The position numbers and the translations under genes were made by a program. The notes under the pieces are model-generated. The model ran no database searches, had not been told where the DNA came from, and saw only the letters and a list, made by a program, of their open reading frames with translations. A DNA stretch of 32,011 nucleotides from a bacterium (GTDB taxonomy: Bacteria > Acidobacteriota > Polarisedimenticolia > Polarisedimenticolales > Polarisedimenticolaceae), in the NCBI GenBank assembly GCA_024226515.1, contig JAAELQ010000167.1, positions 1 to 32,011 on the forward strand. Direction: 5' to 3'. Positions 16,250 to 24,319 of the stretch are shown in pieces; positions within the stretch are counted from its first letter, which is position 1, and each line of letters begins with the position of its first letter.

Positions 16250-16419
16250 TCAAGGCGCCTCCGGGGTGCGAGTCGAATGCCCCTCCTCCTGCACCGGAGG
16301 CGCCTCCCTATCCTCCCCCATTAGACGGGCGGGTCCACTCCTAGAGTGGGTCCGCCCCGCCTCCTGACAAGACCCGAGCCTCCCCGACACGCCACGGCGC
16401 GCCGGGGAGTCTTTTTTTT
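16250..16419 (+). ncRNA. Candidate structured small RNA with three hairpins
   Basis: Hairpin 1 pairs 16254-16264 with 16294-16304 (11 perfect bp, extended by 3 bp after a GG bulge). Hairpin 2 pairs 16327-16340 with 16344-16357: 14 bp around a CTA triloop, of which two are G-U wobbles on the plus strand; read from the minus strand they would be A-C mismatches, so the stem fits only a plus-strand RNA. Hairpin 3 (16380-16409) is followed by eight T. No gene lies just upstream on this strand, so it is not a 3' end of a neighbour. It does not resemble SRP RNA, tmRNA or RNase P as far as I can tell. The 5' end is undefined and no good promoter was found. Confidence 0.4.
16380..16419 (+). terminator. 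Intrinsic terminator on the plus strand
   Basis: CTCCCCG (16380-16386) pairs with CGGGGAG (16403-16409) across a 16-nt loop, and TC plus eight T follow at 16410-16419. This is the clearest Rho-independent terminator in the window, yet no plus-strand protein gene leads into it. Confidence 0.7.
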
Positions 16420-16421
16420 GC

Positions 16422-19400
16422 TCAGAAGCAGCTGCCCACGGACTGCGGCAAGCACGCCGACAGCGAGGCCGGGCGCTCCCCGCCGAGCGCCGGACCGTAC
16501 GAGCCCTCGCGGACGCTGTTGCGCGGAACGACGAGATAGTAGGTGCTGCCGCCCGCCGGAGTGATCGACGTCGACGTCGCGCCCGCCGTCGAGCACGACA
16601 GCGGTGCGTGGCCGGTCCAGTCGCCGAACGTGCCCTCGTAGACCTCGTAGTCGTCATCGCCCGTCAGGCAGGACTGGCCCCACGTCAGATCCAGGTCGCC
16701 GCCGGCGCCCTTCTCGACGCGCAGCTGCGTCCCACCATCGAGGACGGTCCCCGCGGGAACGTCGTCGGCCGCAAGCGCGAACAGCTGGAAGTCGTCGTCG
16801 TCCACGTCGCCGTCCTGATCCACGTCGGAAACCGCGCACGGATCCTCCGGCGTGTAGAACGAGCCCGGCCCGGTGAAGCAGGCCTGGAACGCGGTCAGGT
16901 CGTCGTCGTCCACGTCGTTGTCGCCGTCGGCGTCGAACTCGGCGCGACCGAGCGAGTCGAGGAAGCGGATGACCGCGTCCTTGTCCTCGCCCGACAGGGC
17001 CTGGAACGCCCGCGCGGAGGCCGAGCCCTCGCTGCCGACCCCGTCGTGCAACGCCACCGCGGCCAGGACGCGGTCCTCGAGAGTGCCCCCGGCCACGCGG
17101 CCGTCGTGCCACATCGGATCGCGGACGCGCATGCCCCACAACGGCGGCGTGCGCAGCTCGCGGCCGTGCGCGTCGCCCTGGACGATGAAGTCCGCGTTTT
17201 CACCCATGTCGTGCAGCAGGAAGTCCGAATACGGGTGGAGTACCTGCTTGCGCAGTGCCGTTTCGAGCTGCGGATCGTCCGGCGTCGTGTAAGTCCCGAC
17301 GTGGCAGCTCGCACAGCCGACCGCGGCGAAGATGCCCTCACCCGCCATTCCGCTGCGCGGCGTCTTCGGCGGAGCCGCGAGGAAGCGCTGGAAGTCGGTT
17401 ACCCGGTCGATGAAGTGGAAGCCCTCGCCGTCGGGACCGTCCTCCGGATCCGCCTGCGTGTCGCAGAGCGCCAGCAGCGCGACGTCGCCGTTCGGCGCGT
17501 TCTCTTCCGAGAACAGCCGGTTCGTGATGCCCATCTCGTTGAGCGCGGCATCGCCGGAGAACGTCAGCACGGTCGCCACCTGGGACTTCCAGCCGAAGCG
17601 GCCGACCCGCGGCACGGGCGTGTCGTCCTCGGCCGCGGTCACCATGTGCACCCGGCCGCTGACGCCCGCAGGAGGCGCCAACGCCAGCGACTCGATGTCG
17701 GAGTCGGCCAGGGCCTCGACCAGGCCGAAGCCCAGCGTCGACGGAGTCACACGCTCGGCGACGACGTTGGCCTCGGGCGGGATGTCCTCGGCGCACTCCG
17801 GCGACAGCGCCTGCGACTGGCGCAGCGAACCGCCCAGTCCGGCCAGCGGATCGAAGCCCACGCCCTTGTCCTCGGCGTGCCCGAAGCGGAATACCGTGAT
17901 CGACCCCGAGCCGCCCAGCGGGATGCTGTGACAGGCGCCGCAGGCGTTCTGGTTGAAGATCGGCCCGAGGCCGTCCGGCTCGGCGAACACCGTGTCGAAC
18001 GCGGCCCGGCCCAGCTCGAAGCGTTCGAGCTCGGAGACGGTCAGTCGGGACAGCGGCTGGCCCATTCGCGGCTGCAACTCGACCTCGCCGAGGCACTCGT
18101 CGGTGCCCTCGTTGCACAGCTTGCCGGGGCAGGCCTCGACCGCCGGCTGACACGTGCCGGCGTGGCACAACTCGGCGCCGTTACAGAACAGGCCGTCGTC
18201 GCAGTCCGCGTCGACGACGCAGTCCACGCAGGCGTCGGCCACCTCGTCGCAGACTCCGGCACAAGGCATCGACCCGCCGACGCACGTGTTGCCCGAGCAG
18301 GTCTCGATGCCGTTGCAGAAGTCTCCGTCGTCACAATCGAAATCGTTCACACACTCGACGCAGCTGTTCGCGACCGCGTCGCACGCCAGGCCGCCACAGG
18401 GATAGTCGCCCTCCAGGCAGAAGCCGTCCCCGTCGCAGGACTCGACACCGTTGCAGAAACTACCGTCGTCGCAATCCCCTGCGTTGGCGCACGGCGAGCA
18501 GATGAACTCCTCCACGCGGAACGAGTCGATCGCCGCCTCGCTGACCGAGTCGTTCGGAGTGTCCTCGACGCGGAACCGCACGCGGACCGTCGAAGTCGGG
18601 GCGATGTAGTCGCCGACGCGGAACGACCCGACCTCCCAGCTGTTGTGCGTCCCGTCGATCGTCTCGACCTCGACCCAGCTCGAGCCGTCGCCACTGACCG
18701 AGACGACCATCTCGTCGTCGCCGTCGGAGAAGAACCAGCGGCTGTAGCTGATCGTCGCGTCCGTGCCGGACAGATCCAGCACCGGAGACAGCAGGTCGGT
18801 CGGGCCGCCATCGACGTCATCGTCGCCGGCGTCCCCGCCGAACACACCGTTGCCGGTGACCCAGGCGCGAATGGTGTCGTTCGCCGCGTCCGCGTCCTCG
18901 TCCGGCGCCGCGGCGAGTCCGGCTCCCGAAACGGTGCCCACCGGGACAGCCTGCTCCCAACCGCCCGAGGCCAGGCTGGGGTCGTTCGAAACGCTCCAGG
19001 CCGCCACGTCACCCTCGACGTTGTCCTGAAACGTGACCGCCGTGCCCACGGCGGCGACGGCCTCGTAGGTCTGCGCCGGAGCGTTCGGCGGGTCCGTGAA
19101 CGTCCCGGCGTTGCTCGACTTGTGCACGAAGTAGTAGCGATACTCGTCGCTGCAGTTCGCCGCCGCCGGCAGGCTCGCCTCGTAGAGCTCGTTGCCCAGA
19201 TCGGCCAGGAAGATCTCGCTGAACGGTCCGCCGTTGACCGAGACGAACATCCGGCCGGTTCCCGGGGCCGGGATCGCGGCTCCGTTCGGATCGACCTGCA
19301 TCTGGAACGTCGCCGGCTGGCCCGGCTCGAGGAAGAACGGCAGGCCCTGCGGGTAGCTGAACAGCAGCCCCAGCGGCGGCTGGTTCATGTAGATCTCGGT

Positions 19401-20855
19401 CGAATCGCAACGCCCGACGACCATGTCCTGCCAGCCGTCGTCGTCGATGTCGAACACGGCGACGTCGTGCACGCCCTCGAGCTTGTTCGAGGGGATGCTG
19501 GCCACGATGCACGAGGCCGGATTGCCCGCGCTGGTGTTGCAGCCGGTGCCCGTGGTCTGCTCCTGCAGCGTGACGACCTGGCCCGGAACTCCCGCCAGGT
19601 TGCGGTAGATGTGCATGCGGCGCGAGCAGCCGGAGATGTCGACGTCGACATCGGTGACCAGCACGTCCTGCCAGGTGTCGTTGTTCAGGTCGGCGATGAA
19701 ACTGTTGCCGCCGAACCCGTCGTCGCTGGCCACGTCGTACGAGAAGTTGCGCGAGGTGAACTGCGCCTTGCCGTCCGCGTCGTTGCCGGTGTTGATCAGG
19801 AAACGGTCGGCGCCGTCGTCCGTGATGACGATGTCGAGCTTGCTGTCGTTGTTGAGATCGCTGATGCTGATGAAGTACGGCGCCTGGTTGTTGACGACAT
19901 CGTACGTATCGAAGAAGCCCTCGTCGTCTGCGTTGTTGTACGCGACTCCCACGTACAGCGGGTTGTTCAACGACGTCTGCTTGATCACGTCCATCAGGTT
20001 GTCGCCGTTCATGTCGCGAATCGCCGCCGCAGCCCCGAAGGCCGAGACGTAGAACGCCGCGTCGGCGGCACTCGGGATATCGACCACGCCCGAGAAGCGC
20101 GCGGTCGTCGCGTCGACGAAGAACCCGTTGCCCTGGTTGATCAGCAGCCGGTCGTTGAAGTCGGCTCCGGCCGGCTGGTTGAAGCCGCCCGCGCCGCTGC
20201 TGTCGTAGTCGCCGAACCACAGGTCGGGGCGGCCGTTGCCGGTCACGTCGCCGAAGGCCACCGAACAGAAGCGCGGGTTGAACCCGGAGTTGCCCGTGGA
20301 GCTCAACATCGTCGGCACGCGAGAGTCCTCGTGCCGGAAGCCCTGCCAGTCGCCGGCGATCTCGCCGAGGTTCATGTAGATGCGCGGGTGGCCGATGTGC
20401 TTCGGGTCGCCGTCGCTGATCGTCACCGCGGTGACGATGTCGAGCCAGGTGTCCCCGTCGAGATCCACGAGCGCGACGTCGCGATCGTTGGTCGGCGTGA
20501 AGAAGCCCTGGTCGCCCGGAACGTCGGAAGTGATGGCGTAGTCCGCCGTGCGGTCCACCAGCACTCCGTTCTCGTTGAGGAACAGCACGTTCGCACGCTT
20601 GCCCGGCGAGGTGAACGGCTGCTTGCGCACCACGATGAGATCGATGTCACCGTCGTTGTCGATGTCGCCCCAGGCGAAATCCTTCTCCTCGTCGTCGTCG
20701 ACGCCGAGATTGGGATCCGACGTCATGCGACTTCCCGTTTCGTCTGCGAACTCCACCCACTGAGCGGGCGCGGTCAGCGGAACGGCAAGCAGCACAAGAA
20801 GGACGAAGAGCACGCGCGGATGCACGCGGCCGTCCGATCGGTGATCTCGCTTCAT
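16422..20855 (-). CDS. Exported FG-GAP / Cys-rich / di-haem oxidoreductase (DUF1111-like) / dockerin-like chimera
   Basis: A 1,477-residue secreted protein. The signal peptide ends about residue 31 (LFVLLVLLAVPLTAPAQ). FG-GAP/VCBS repeats span about 50-490 (DIDNDGDIDL-type loops). Ig-like and jelly-roll domains follow (about 495-785). Three or four Cys-rich repeats span about 788-927 (CDDGxFCNGxE, as in myxobacterial secreted proteins). From about 930 to 1300 is a di-haem oxidoreductase-like domain (GLGPIFNQNACGACH; haem sites C972/C975/H976 and C1181/C1184/H1185). Two DxDxDGDVDDDD loops near 1306-1355 look like a dockerin type I pair, then a fibronectin-like end. ATG 20855 is chosen because the signal peptide follows it; upstream in-frame residues look non-coding. 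It is probably extracytoplasmic; the substrate is unknown. Confidence 0.87.
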   Translation of the reverse strand: MKRDHRSDGRVHPRVLFVLLVLLAVPLTAPAQWVEFADETGSRMTSDPNLGVDDDEEKDFAWGDIDNDGDIDLIVVRKQPFTSPGKRANVLFLNENGVLVDRTADYAITSDVPGDQGFFTPTNDRDVALVDLDGDTWLDIVTAVTISDGDPKHIGHPRIYMNLGEIAGDWQGFRHEDSRVPTMLSSTGNSGFNPRFCSVAFGDVTGNGRPDLWFGDYDSSGAGGFNQPAGADFNDRLLINQGNGFFVDATTARFSGVVDIPSAADAAFYVSAFGAAAAIRDMNGDNLMDVIKQTSLNNPLYVGVAYNNADDEGFFDTYDVVNNQAPYFISISDLNNDSKLDIVITDDGADRFLINTGNDADGKAQFTSRNFSYDVASDDGFGGNSFIADLNNDTWQDVLVTDVDVDISGCSRRMHIYRNLAGVPGQVVTLQEQTTGTGCNTSAGNPASCIVASIPSNKLEGVHDVAVFDIDDDGWQDMVVGRCDSTEIYMNQPPLGLLFSYPQGLPFFLEPGQPATFQMQVDPNGAAIPAPGTGRMFVSVNGGPFSEIFLADLGNELYEASLPAAANCSDEYRYYFVHKSSNAGTFTDPPNAPAQTYEAVAAVGTAVTFQDNVEGDVAAWSVSNDPSLASGGWEQAVPVGTVSGAGLAAAPDEDADAANDTIRAWVTGNGVFGGDAGDDDVDGGPTDLLSPVLDLSGTDATISYSRWFFSDGDDEMVVSVSGDGSSWVEVETIDGTHNSWEVGSFRVGDYIAPTSTVRVRFRVEDTPNDSVSEAAIDSFRVEEFICSPCANAGDCDDGSFCNGVESCDGDGFCLEGDYPCGGLACDAVANSCVECVNDFDCDDGDFCNGIETCSGNTCVGGSMPCAGVCDEVADACVDCVVDADCDDGLFCNGAELCHAGTCQPAVEACPGKLCNEGTDECLGEVELQPRMGQPLSRLTVSELERFELGRAAFDTVFAEPDGLGPIFNQNACGACHSIPLGGSGSITVFRFGHAEDKGVGFDPLAGLGGSLRQSQALSPECAEDIPPEANVVAERVTPSTLGFGLVEALADSDIESLALAPPAGVSGRVHMVTAAEDDTPVPRVGRFGWKSQVATVLTFSGDAALNEMGITNRLFSEENAPNGDVALLALCDTQADPEDGPDGEGFHFIDRVTDFQRFLAAPPKTPRSGMAGEGIFAAVGCASCHVGTYTTPDDPQLETALRKQVLHPYSDFLLHDMGENADFIVQGDAHGRELRTPPLWGMRVRDPMWHDGRVAGGTLEDRVLAAVALHDGVGSEGSASARAFQALSGEDKDAVIRFLDSLGRAEFDADGDNDVDDDDLTAFQACFTGPGSFYTPEDPCAVSDVDQDGDVDDDDFQLFALAADDVPAGTVLDGGTQLRVEKGAGGDLDLTWGQSCLTGDDDYEVYEGTFGDWTGHAPLSCSTAGATSTSITPAGGSTYYLVVPRNSVREGSYGPALGGERPASLSACLPQSVGSCF

Positions 20856-21012
20856 CAGGGCCCCCGATAATGAATAAAGGGAATTGCTCGATCTGAGCCG
20901 TAGACACATGTACACAAGTGCGGGCGGCCAGTCAATATAAAGAAAGGCCGCGGCGATCGGGGTCGCGACATCTCGCGGAGAACAGGCCGCGACAGATATC
21001 TGGAGCGGCCGG
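20856..21012. other. Intergenic region with promoter and weak hairpin
   Basis: Besides the promoter listed below, TCGCGG (20973-20978) pairs with CCGCGA (20987-20992). This could be a weak minus-strand 3'-end hairpin for the gene ending at 21013, but it lacks a T tract. Confidence 0.3.
20907..20935 (-). promoter_or_regulatory. Sigma-70-like promoter of the di-haem chimera gene
   Basis: On the minus strand TTGACT (20935-20930) is followed after exactly 17 bp by TACATG (20912-20907). The -35 matches five of six, the -10 only three of six. Predicted leader about 45 nt. Confidence 0.4.
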
Positions 21013-22305
21013 CTATTTCTCCGAACGGGAGAGATTCTCGTAGAACACGGCATCGGCCAGGCGACCGCGGGCGCGCAGGTCCCGGGCCAATCCGGCCAGG
21101 TCGCGCGGCGACCGGAAATACCATCGCCCGTCGAACAGGCTGCGGGCAGAGCCCTTGACGCGTGAGAGAGCGTAGCGCCGCGCGTCCTCGAGCAGACCCG
21201 CTGCCGTGAGCGGGCCGACGTAGATCATCTGCAGCGTGCCGTCCCGATCCATGAGCAGGCTCGTCGGCACCGCGATCTCGCTGTCCTGACCCAGCACGTG
21301 CGCAAGCAGCGCCTGCAACACGTCGCTGCGCTCCGCTCCCGCCACCCCCGAGGAGAACGTCGCGTCGCCCATCGCGGGCACGATCCGCTCGTCGAACAGA
21401 TTCCGCGCGGCGGCGGCATCCTCCGGCCGATCCAGCGACAACGCGACGACGTCGATCGATTGCGCCTGCAGCGCGCCGTAGTTTCGCGCCAGGTCCGTGA
21501 GCTCGTCGACGCACGGCTCGCACCAGTGCGCCCAGAGGTTGATCAACGTGGCCCTCCCCTCGCCCGGCTCGGGGAGCAGCGCGCGCAACGTCGGCGGCAG
21601 CGCAAGAGGAGTCTTGAGCAGAATCCGGTGCCCGCGACCGCGCTCGACCGCGGGCAGCGGCCTGTCGCGCGCGAGCGTCACCCGCGGTGTCGCCGACGGC
21701 GCCAGGCGGCCCGCCCCCTGAACCAGGAGCAGCGTCCGATCCGCGTCGGACGGACCGAACTCTTCACGTCCGCCTCCAGGCCAGCGTACGACGATCTCGT
21801 CGACGCGCGGCCGATCGCCCAGCCCGAAGTGCACGGTCTTGGACGACTGCGAGAGATAACCGTCGCCGGCGACCAGCTCGCGCACCCTGCGCCGACCACC
21901 TGCCACGACCTCGACACGGGCCCCGATCGCGTCACGGTTCGCCGTATCCCCTCTCAGCCGCAGCGCGAGGTAGTGCCGCCGGCCGGCCGGCTGGAGGTTC
22001 TGCAGCCAGCGCAGCTGCGGACCCGTGCGGTTCCTGACCCACAGATCCAGATCGCCGTCGCCGTCCCAGTCTCCCGCCGCAACCGCCCGGCCGTCGTCCC
22101 GGAAGTCGAGGCCGCTGAGGAACGAGCCGTCGGCAAAGCGTCCGTCGCCCAGATTGACGAAGGCGCAGTTGCGCTCACGTCCGCTCCACGACGCCCCGCC
22201 CTCGATCAGACGTCGTAGGGCCGCCCACCCGCCGAAGTACCGGCGCTCGGAGCGGTCGTCCGGATCGAGCGGCGTGTGCGACGCGACGCGCCGCCAGAAG
22301 AAGCT
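21013..22305 (-). CDS. C-terminal part of the interrupted FG-GAP protein: ASPIC/UnbV and TlpA-like thioredoxin domains
   Basis: This 430-codon frame is the direct in-phase continuation of the gene at 22306-24066 after a TGA. It opens SFFWRRVASHTPLDPDD, mid-domain, with no start signal. It continues with a FG-GAP loop GDWDGDGDLDLW, then an ASPIC/UnbV-like domain (NRDAIGARVEV, AGDGYLSQSSKTVHFGLG). Then follows a thioredoxin fold with LINLWAHWCEPC (CXXC codons at 21511-21522), TlpA/ResA type, which reduces disulfides or delivers electrons outside the cytoplasm. Codon use and reading frame stay clean to the TAG at 21013. As a separate product it would lack a signal peptide, so it makes sense only if the TGA is read through, recoded, or is an error or recent mutation. 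Confidence 0.75.
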   Translation of the reverse strand, partial: SFFWRRVASHTPLDPDDRSERRYFGGWAALRRLIEGGASWSGRERNCAFVNLGDGRFADGSFLSGLDFRDDGRAVAAGDWDGDGDLDLWVRNRTGPQLRWLQNLQPAGRRHYLALRLRGDTANRDAIGARVEVVAGGRRRVRELVAGDGYLSQSSKTVHFGLGDRPRVDEIVVRWPGGGREEFGPSDADRTLLLVQGAGRLAPSATPRVTLARDRPLPAVERGRGHRILLKTPLALPPTLRALLPEPGEGRATLINLWAHWCEPCVDELTDLARNYGALQAQSIDVVALSLDRPEDAAAARNLFDERIVPAMGDATFSSGVAGAERSDVLQALLAHVLGQDSEIAVPTSLLMDRDGTLQMIYVGPLTAAGLLEDARRYALSRVKGSARSLFDGRWYFRSPRDLAGLARDLRARGRLADAVFYENLSRSEK

Positions 22306-24066
22306 TCAGAGGTCGTCCTCGAGCGCCCCGGTAAGGAACCCGTTCTGAACGACGAGGTCGTCGTAGCCGTCGTTGTTGAAGTCGGTGAAGCGCGAGCCCC
22401 AGGCCCAGCGCCCCATGCGCACGCCGGCCGTCGCGCTGACATCTTCGAACGTCCCGTCGCCCCGGTTGCGCAACAGCGTGTTGCCCAGCGCGAAGGCCTG
22501 AATCTCGCGTCGCTCCTCGCCCGGCGCCTCCGCCTGAAACCGACTCTGGTAGGCGACACGCGAGCCCGCCGCCGAGTACATGTTCGAGACGTAGAGGTCG
22601 AGGTCTCCGTCGAGATCGTAGTCCGACCAGGCGGCGCCCATCCCGGCGGCCTGGTCCTCGACGCCGGCCTCGGCGGCGACGTCGACGAACGTGCCTGCGT
22701 CGTTGCGATACAGGTTGTTGCGGCCGAAGTCGTTGGCCACGTAGAGATCCGGGTCGCCGTCCGCGTCGTAGTCGGCCCACGCGCCGGCCAGGCTGAAGCG
22801 CTCGTTGTTGACGCCGAGCCCCACCTCACGCGTCACGTCGCGGTAGCGGTCGTCCCCCTCGTTGCGCAGCAGGTGGTTCGTCGGCCCGTTGTTCGCGTCG
22901 TGGAACGGCAGCGGCACGCTGACGCCGTAGGCCAGCTTGACGTAGCGCGTCCCGTAGATATCGAGATCGCCGTCCAGGTCGTAGTCGGCGACGGAGATCG
23001 AGTAGAACGCCGCCGGTGTCGGCGCGCGCATGCCGACGAAACCCCCGAACTTGCCCTGTCCGTCGTTCTTGCACAGGACGATCGTCGGCCCCATCGCCAG
23101 CAGCAGGTCCTGGTCGCCGTCGTTGTCCATGTCGGCGAACAGCGCGCCCTTGGTATCGTCGAGCCAGGCGACGCCCGCGGCAGCCGCAACGTCGCGCACG
23201 GTTCCGTCCGTGCCCCGCAGCAGCAGGCGGTTCGGCAGGCCCGTGCCCGCTGCGACGTAGACGTCGTCGAGCCCATCGCCGTTCGCGTCGCCCAGCGCGA
23301 TGCCGTTATGGCCCATCAGGTTCGGCTCGCCCAGCGCGTCGATCCTGCCGTACCAGTGCTCTCCGCCGAGCGCGAGATCGCTCGCCCCGTCGGCGGACGG
23401 ACCCAGGACGGAGGCCGTCGAGTCGGAGAACAGGAACCCGTCCGCCGCGAGCCCCTCGAAGCGCTCGAGTCGAATCGAGGCGATCCGCGGCGGCCGCGCC
23501 CCCTCGCCGCGCTCCCACGCAACGCTCCACAGGGCGACCTGCTGGCTCACCGCGCCGACGCGGGATGCGCCGACCTCGACCCGTACCCGGGTGTTCGGCC
23601 CTCGGTCGCCGCTCTCGACGCCGACGATCTTGAACCGGACGCTGCGCTCCTCGCCGGCAGCCGTCGGCGGGAACAGCGCATGCAACGCGGCGTCCGCGGG
23701 GCCGGTCTTCGCCCCTGTCGCCTCGCCGTGGACCGCCTTCATCCGGCCGACCTCGGTCGATCCCGTCTTCGATCCGCGCAGCGGAGTCGAGCGCGCCCGC
23801 TGCATCAGGACCGAGCGAACGTCGTCCTCCGTCCAGCGCCCGGACTCGAGCCATCCCGCGAGCCTGCCCAGCTGTCGTTTGCAGTGCACCTGGTCACTCT
23901 CGGTGGCCCAGTCGTCCGCCAGCGGGTCGGCCATGCCGACCAGGCTCTCGACGACCGCCTCGGGGTCCTGCGCGGCGGCCCCGGCGCAGAACAGGGCGGC
24001 GCAGAGCAGGGGCAGGAGCGGGATCGCGCTGGCGTTGCTTGTCACGAGCTGGACTCCCGAAGTCAT
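22306..24066 (-). CDS. N-terminal part of an exported FG-GAP (CRTAC1-like) protein, ends at in-frame TGA
   Basis: 586 codons to a TGA at 22306-22308. A signal peptide with hydrophobic core (about 14-30) ends AGAAAQ. A region without recognised domain (about 35-250) precedes a series of FG-GAP/VCBS repeats: GDANGDGLDDVYVA, DMDNDGDQDLLLA, DYDLDGDLDIYG, DYDADGDPDLYVA, DYDLDGDLDLYVSN and DFNNDGYDDLVVQN, which form a Ca2+-binding propeller. The sequence DDL before the TGA joins SFFWRR after it without gap, as in intact relatives of the CRTAC1/ASPIC family. ATG 24066 lies 5 nt after a TATAGT box; GTG 24045, with GGGAG 8 bp upstream and the signal peptide following, is an equally good start. Probably a single-copy secreted protein broken or recoded at one codon. 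Confidence 0.82.
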   Translation of the reverse strand: MTSGVQLVTSNASAIPLLPLLCAALFCAGAAAQDPEAVVESLVGMADPLADDWATESDQVHCKRQLGRLAGWLESGRWTEDDVRSVLMQRARSTPLRGSKTGSTEVGRMKAVHGEATGAKTGPADAALHALFPPTAAGEERSVRFKIVGVESGDRGPNTRVRVEVGASRVGAVSQQVALWSVAWERGEGARPPRIASIRLERFEGLAADGFLFSDSTASVLGPSADGASDLALGGEHWYGRIDALGEPNLMGHNGIALGDANGDGLDDVYVAAGTGLPNRLLLRGTDGTVRDVAAAAGVAWLDDTKGALFADMDNDGDQDLLLAMGPTIVLCKNDGQGKFGGFVGMRAPTPAAFYSISVADYDLDGDLDIYGTRYVKLAYGVSVPLPFHDANNGPTNHLLRNEGDDRYRDVTREVGLGVNNERFSLAGAWADYDADGDPDLYVANDFGRNNLYRNDAGTFVDVAAEAGVEDQAAGMGAAWSDYDLDGDLDLYVSNMYSAAGSRVAYQSRFQAEAPGEERREIQAFALGNTLLRNRGDGTFEDVSATAGVRMGRWAWGSRFTDFNNDGYDDLVVQNGFLTGALEDDL

Positions 24067-24071
24067 TGAAA

Positions 24072-24077
24072 ACTATA
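24072..24077 (-). promoter_or_regulatory. -10-like box before the FG-GAP/TlpA gene
   Basis: Minus-strand TATAGT, five of six matches to TATAAT. It ends 5 nt before ATG 24066 and 26 nt before GTG 24045. The first would be leaderless, the second has a short leader with a Shine-Dalgarno sequence. No clear -35 is visible. Confidence 0.4.
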
Positions 24078-24178
24078 CACGTTCCGCGTTGCCCAGCGCC
24101 CGTCGCGAAAATCGCTGTGAAACGGCCGACGCGGCGGGACTACACCGCACCTGATGCAGAAACGGAAGGGGGCCGCAG

Positions 24179-24313
24179 ATGCGCAAGAGAGCCAACGACG
24201 ACAGCACGACCCGCGACACCGCGATCGTCACCGCCGCGGTGACTCTCGAGGAGGCCCTGCGCGCACTCCTCCCCACGCCGGATGCGGGCAAGGCCGAGCA
24301 CGCTCGTAAGTAG
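24179..24313 (+). CDS. Small ORF, 44-residue protein of unknown function
   Basis: MRKRANDDSTTRDTAIVTAA followed by a short helix-forming VTLEEALRALL and a basic end, stopping at TAG. GGAAGGGGG ends about 6 bp before the ATG, a strong ribosome-binding site. It lies between the divergent FG-GAP/TlpA gene and the convergent trans-sulfuration gene, from whose stop it is separated by 6 bp. It has no signal peptide, membrane span or Cys. I do not recognise it. The ribosome-binding site and codon bias (G/C in nearly all third positions) favour a real gene, but at this length chance cannot be excluded. Confidence 0.45.
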   Translation: MRKRANDDSTTRDTAIVTAAVTLEEALRALLPTPDAGKAEHARK

Positions 24314-24319
24314 CGGACC

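Larger units (their letters stand above)
16076..16421. other. Hairpin-rich intergenic region
   Basis: These 346 bp have no credible coding frame; a 64-codon plus-strand frame starting at 16173 has no ribosome-binding site and runs through the hairpins. It holds inverted repeats at 16101-16119, 16148-16165, 16168-16183, 16254-16304, 16327-16357 and 16380-16409. The first three may belong to the promoter of the membrane-protein gene on the minus strand. The last three end in a T tract on the plus strand and are listed as a possible RNA gene. Confidence 0.6.

Noticed and set aside
16254..16304. tRNA or tmRNA-like T arm
   Set aside because: GGGGTGCGAGTCGAATGCCCC looks slightly like a T arm, but there is no acceptor stem, D arm or CCA context around it.
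16173..16367. 64-residue plus-strand ORF in the hairpin-rich gap
   Set aside because: The frame has a weak purine stretch too far from a good start, runs through three strong inverted repeats and encodes no recognisable pattern.
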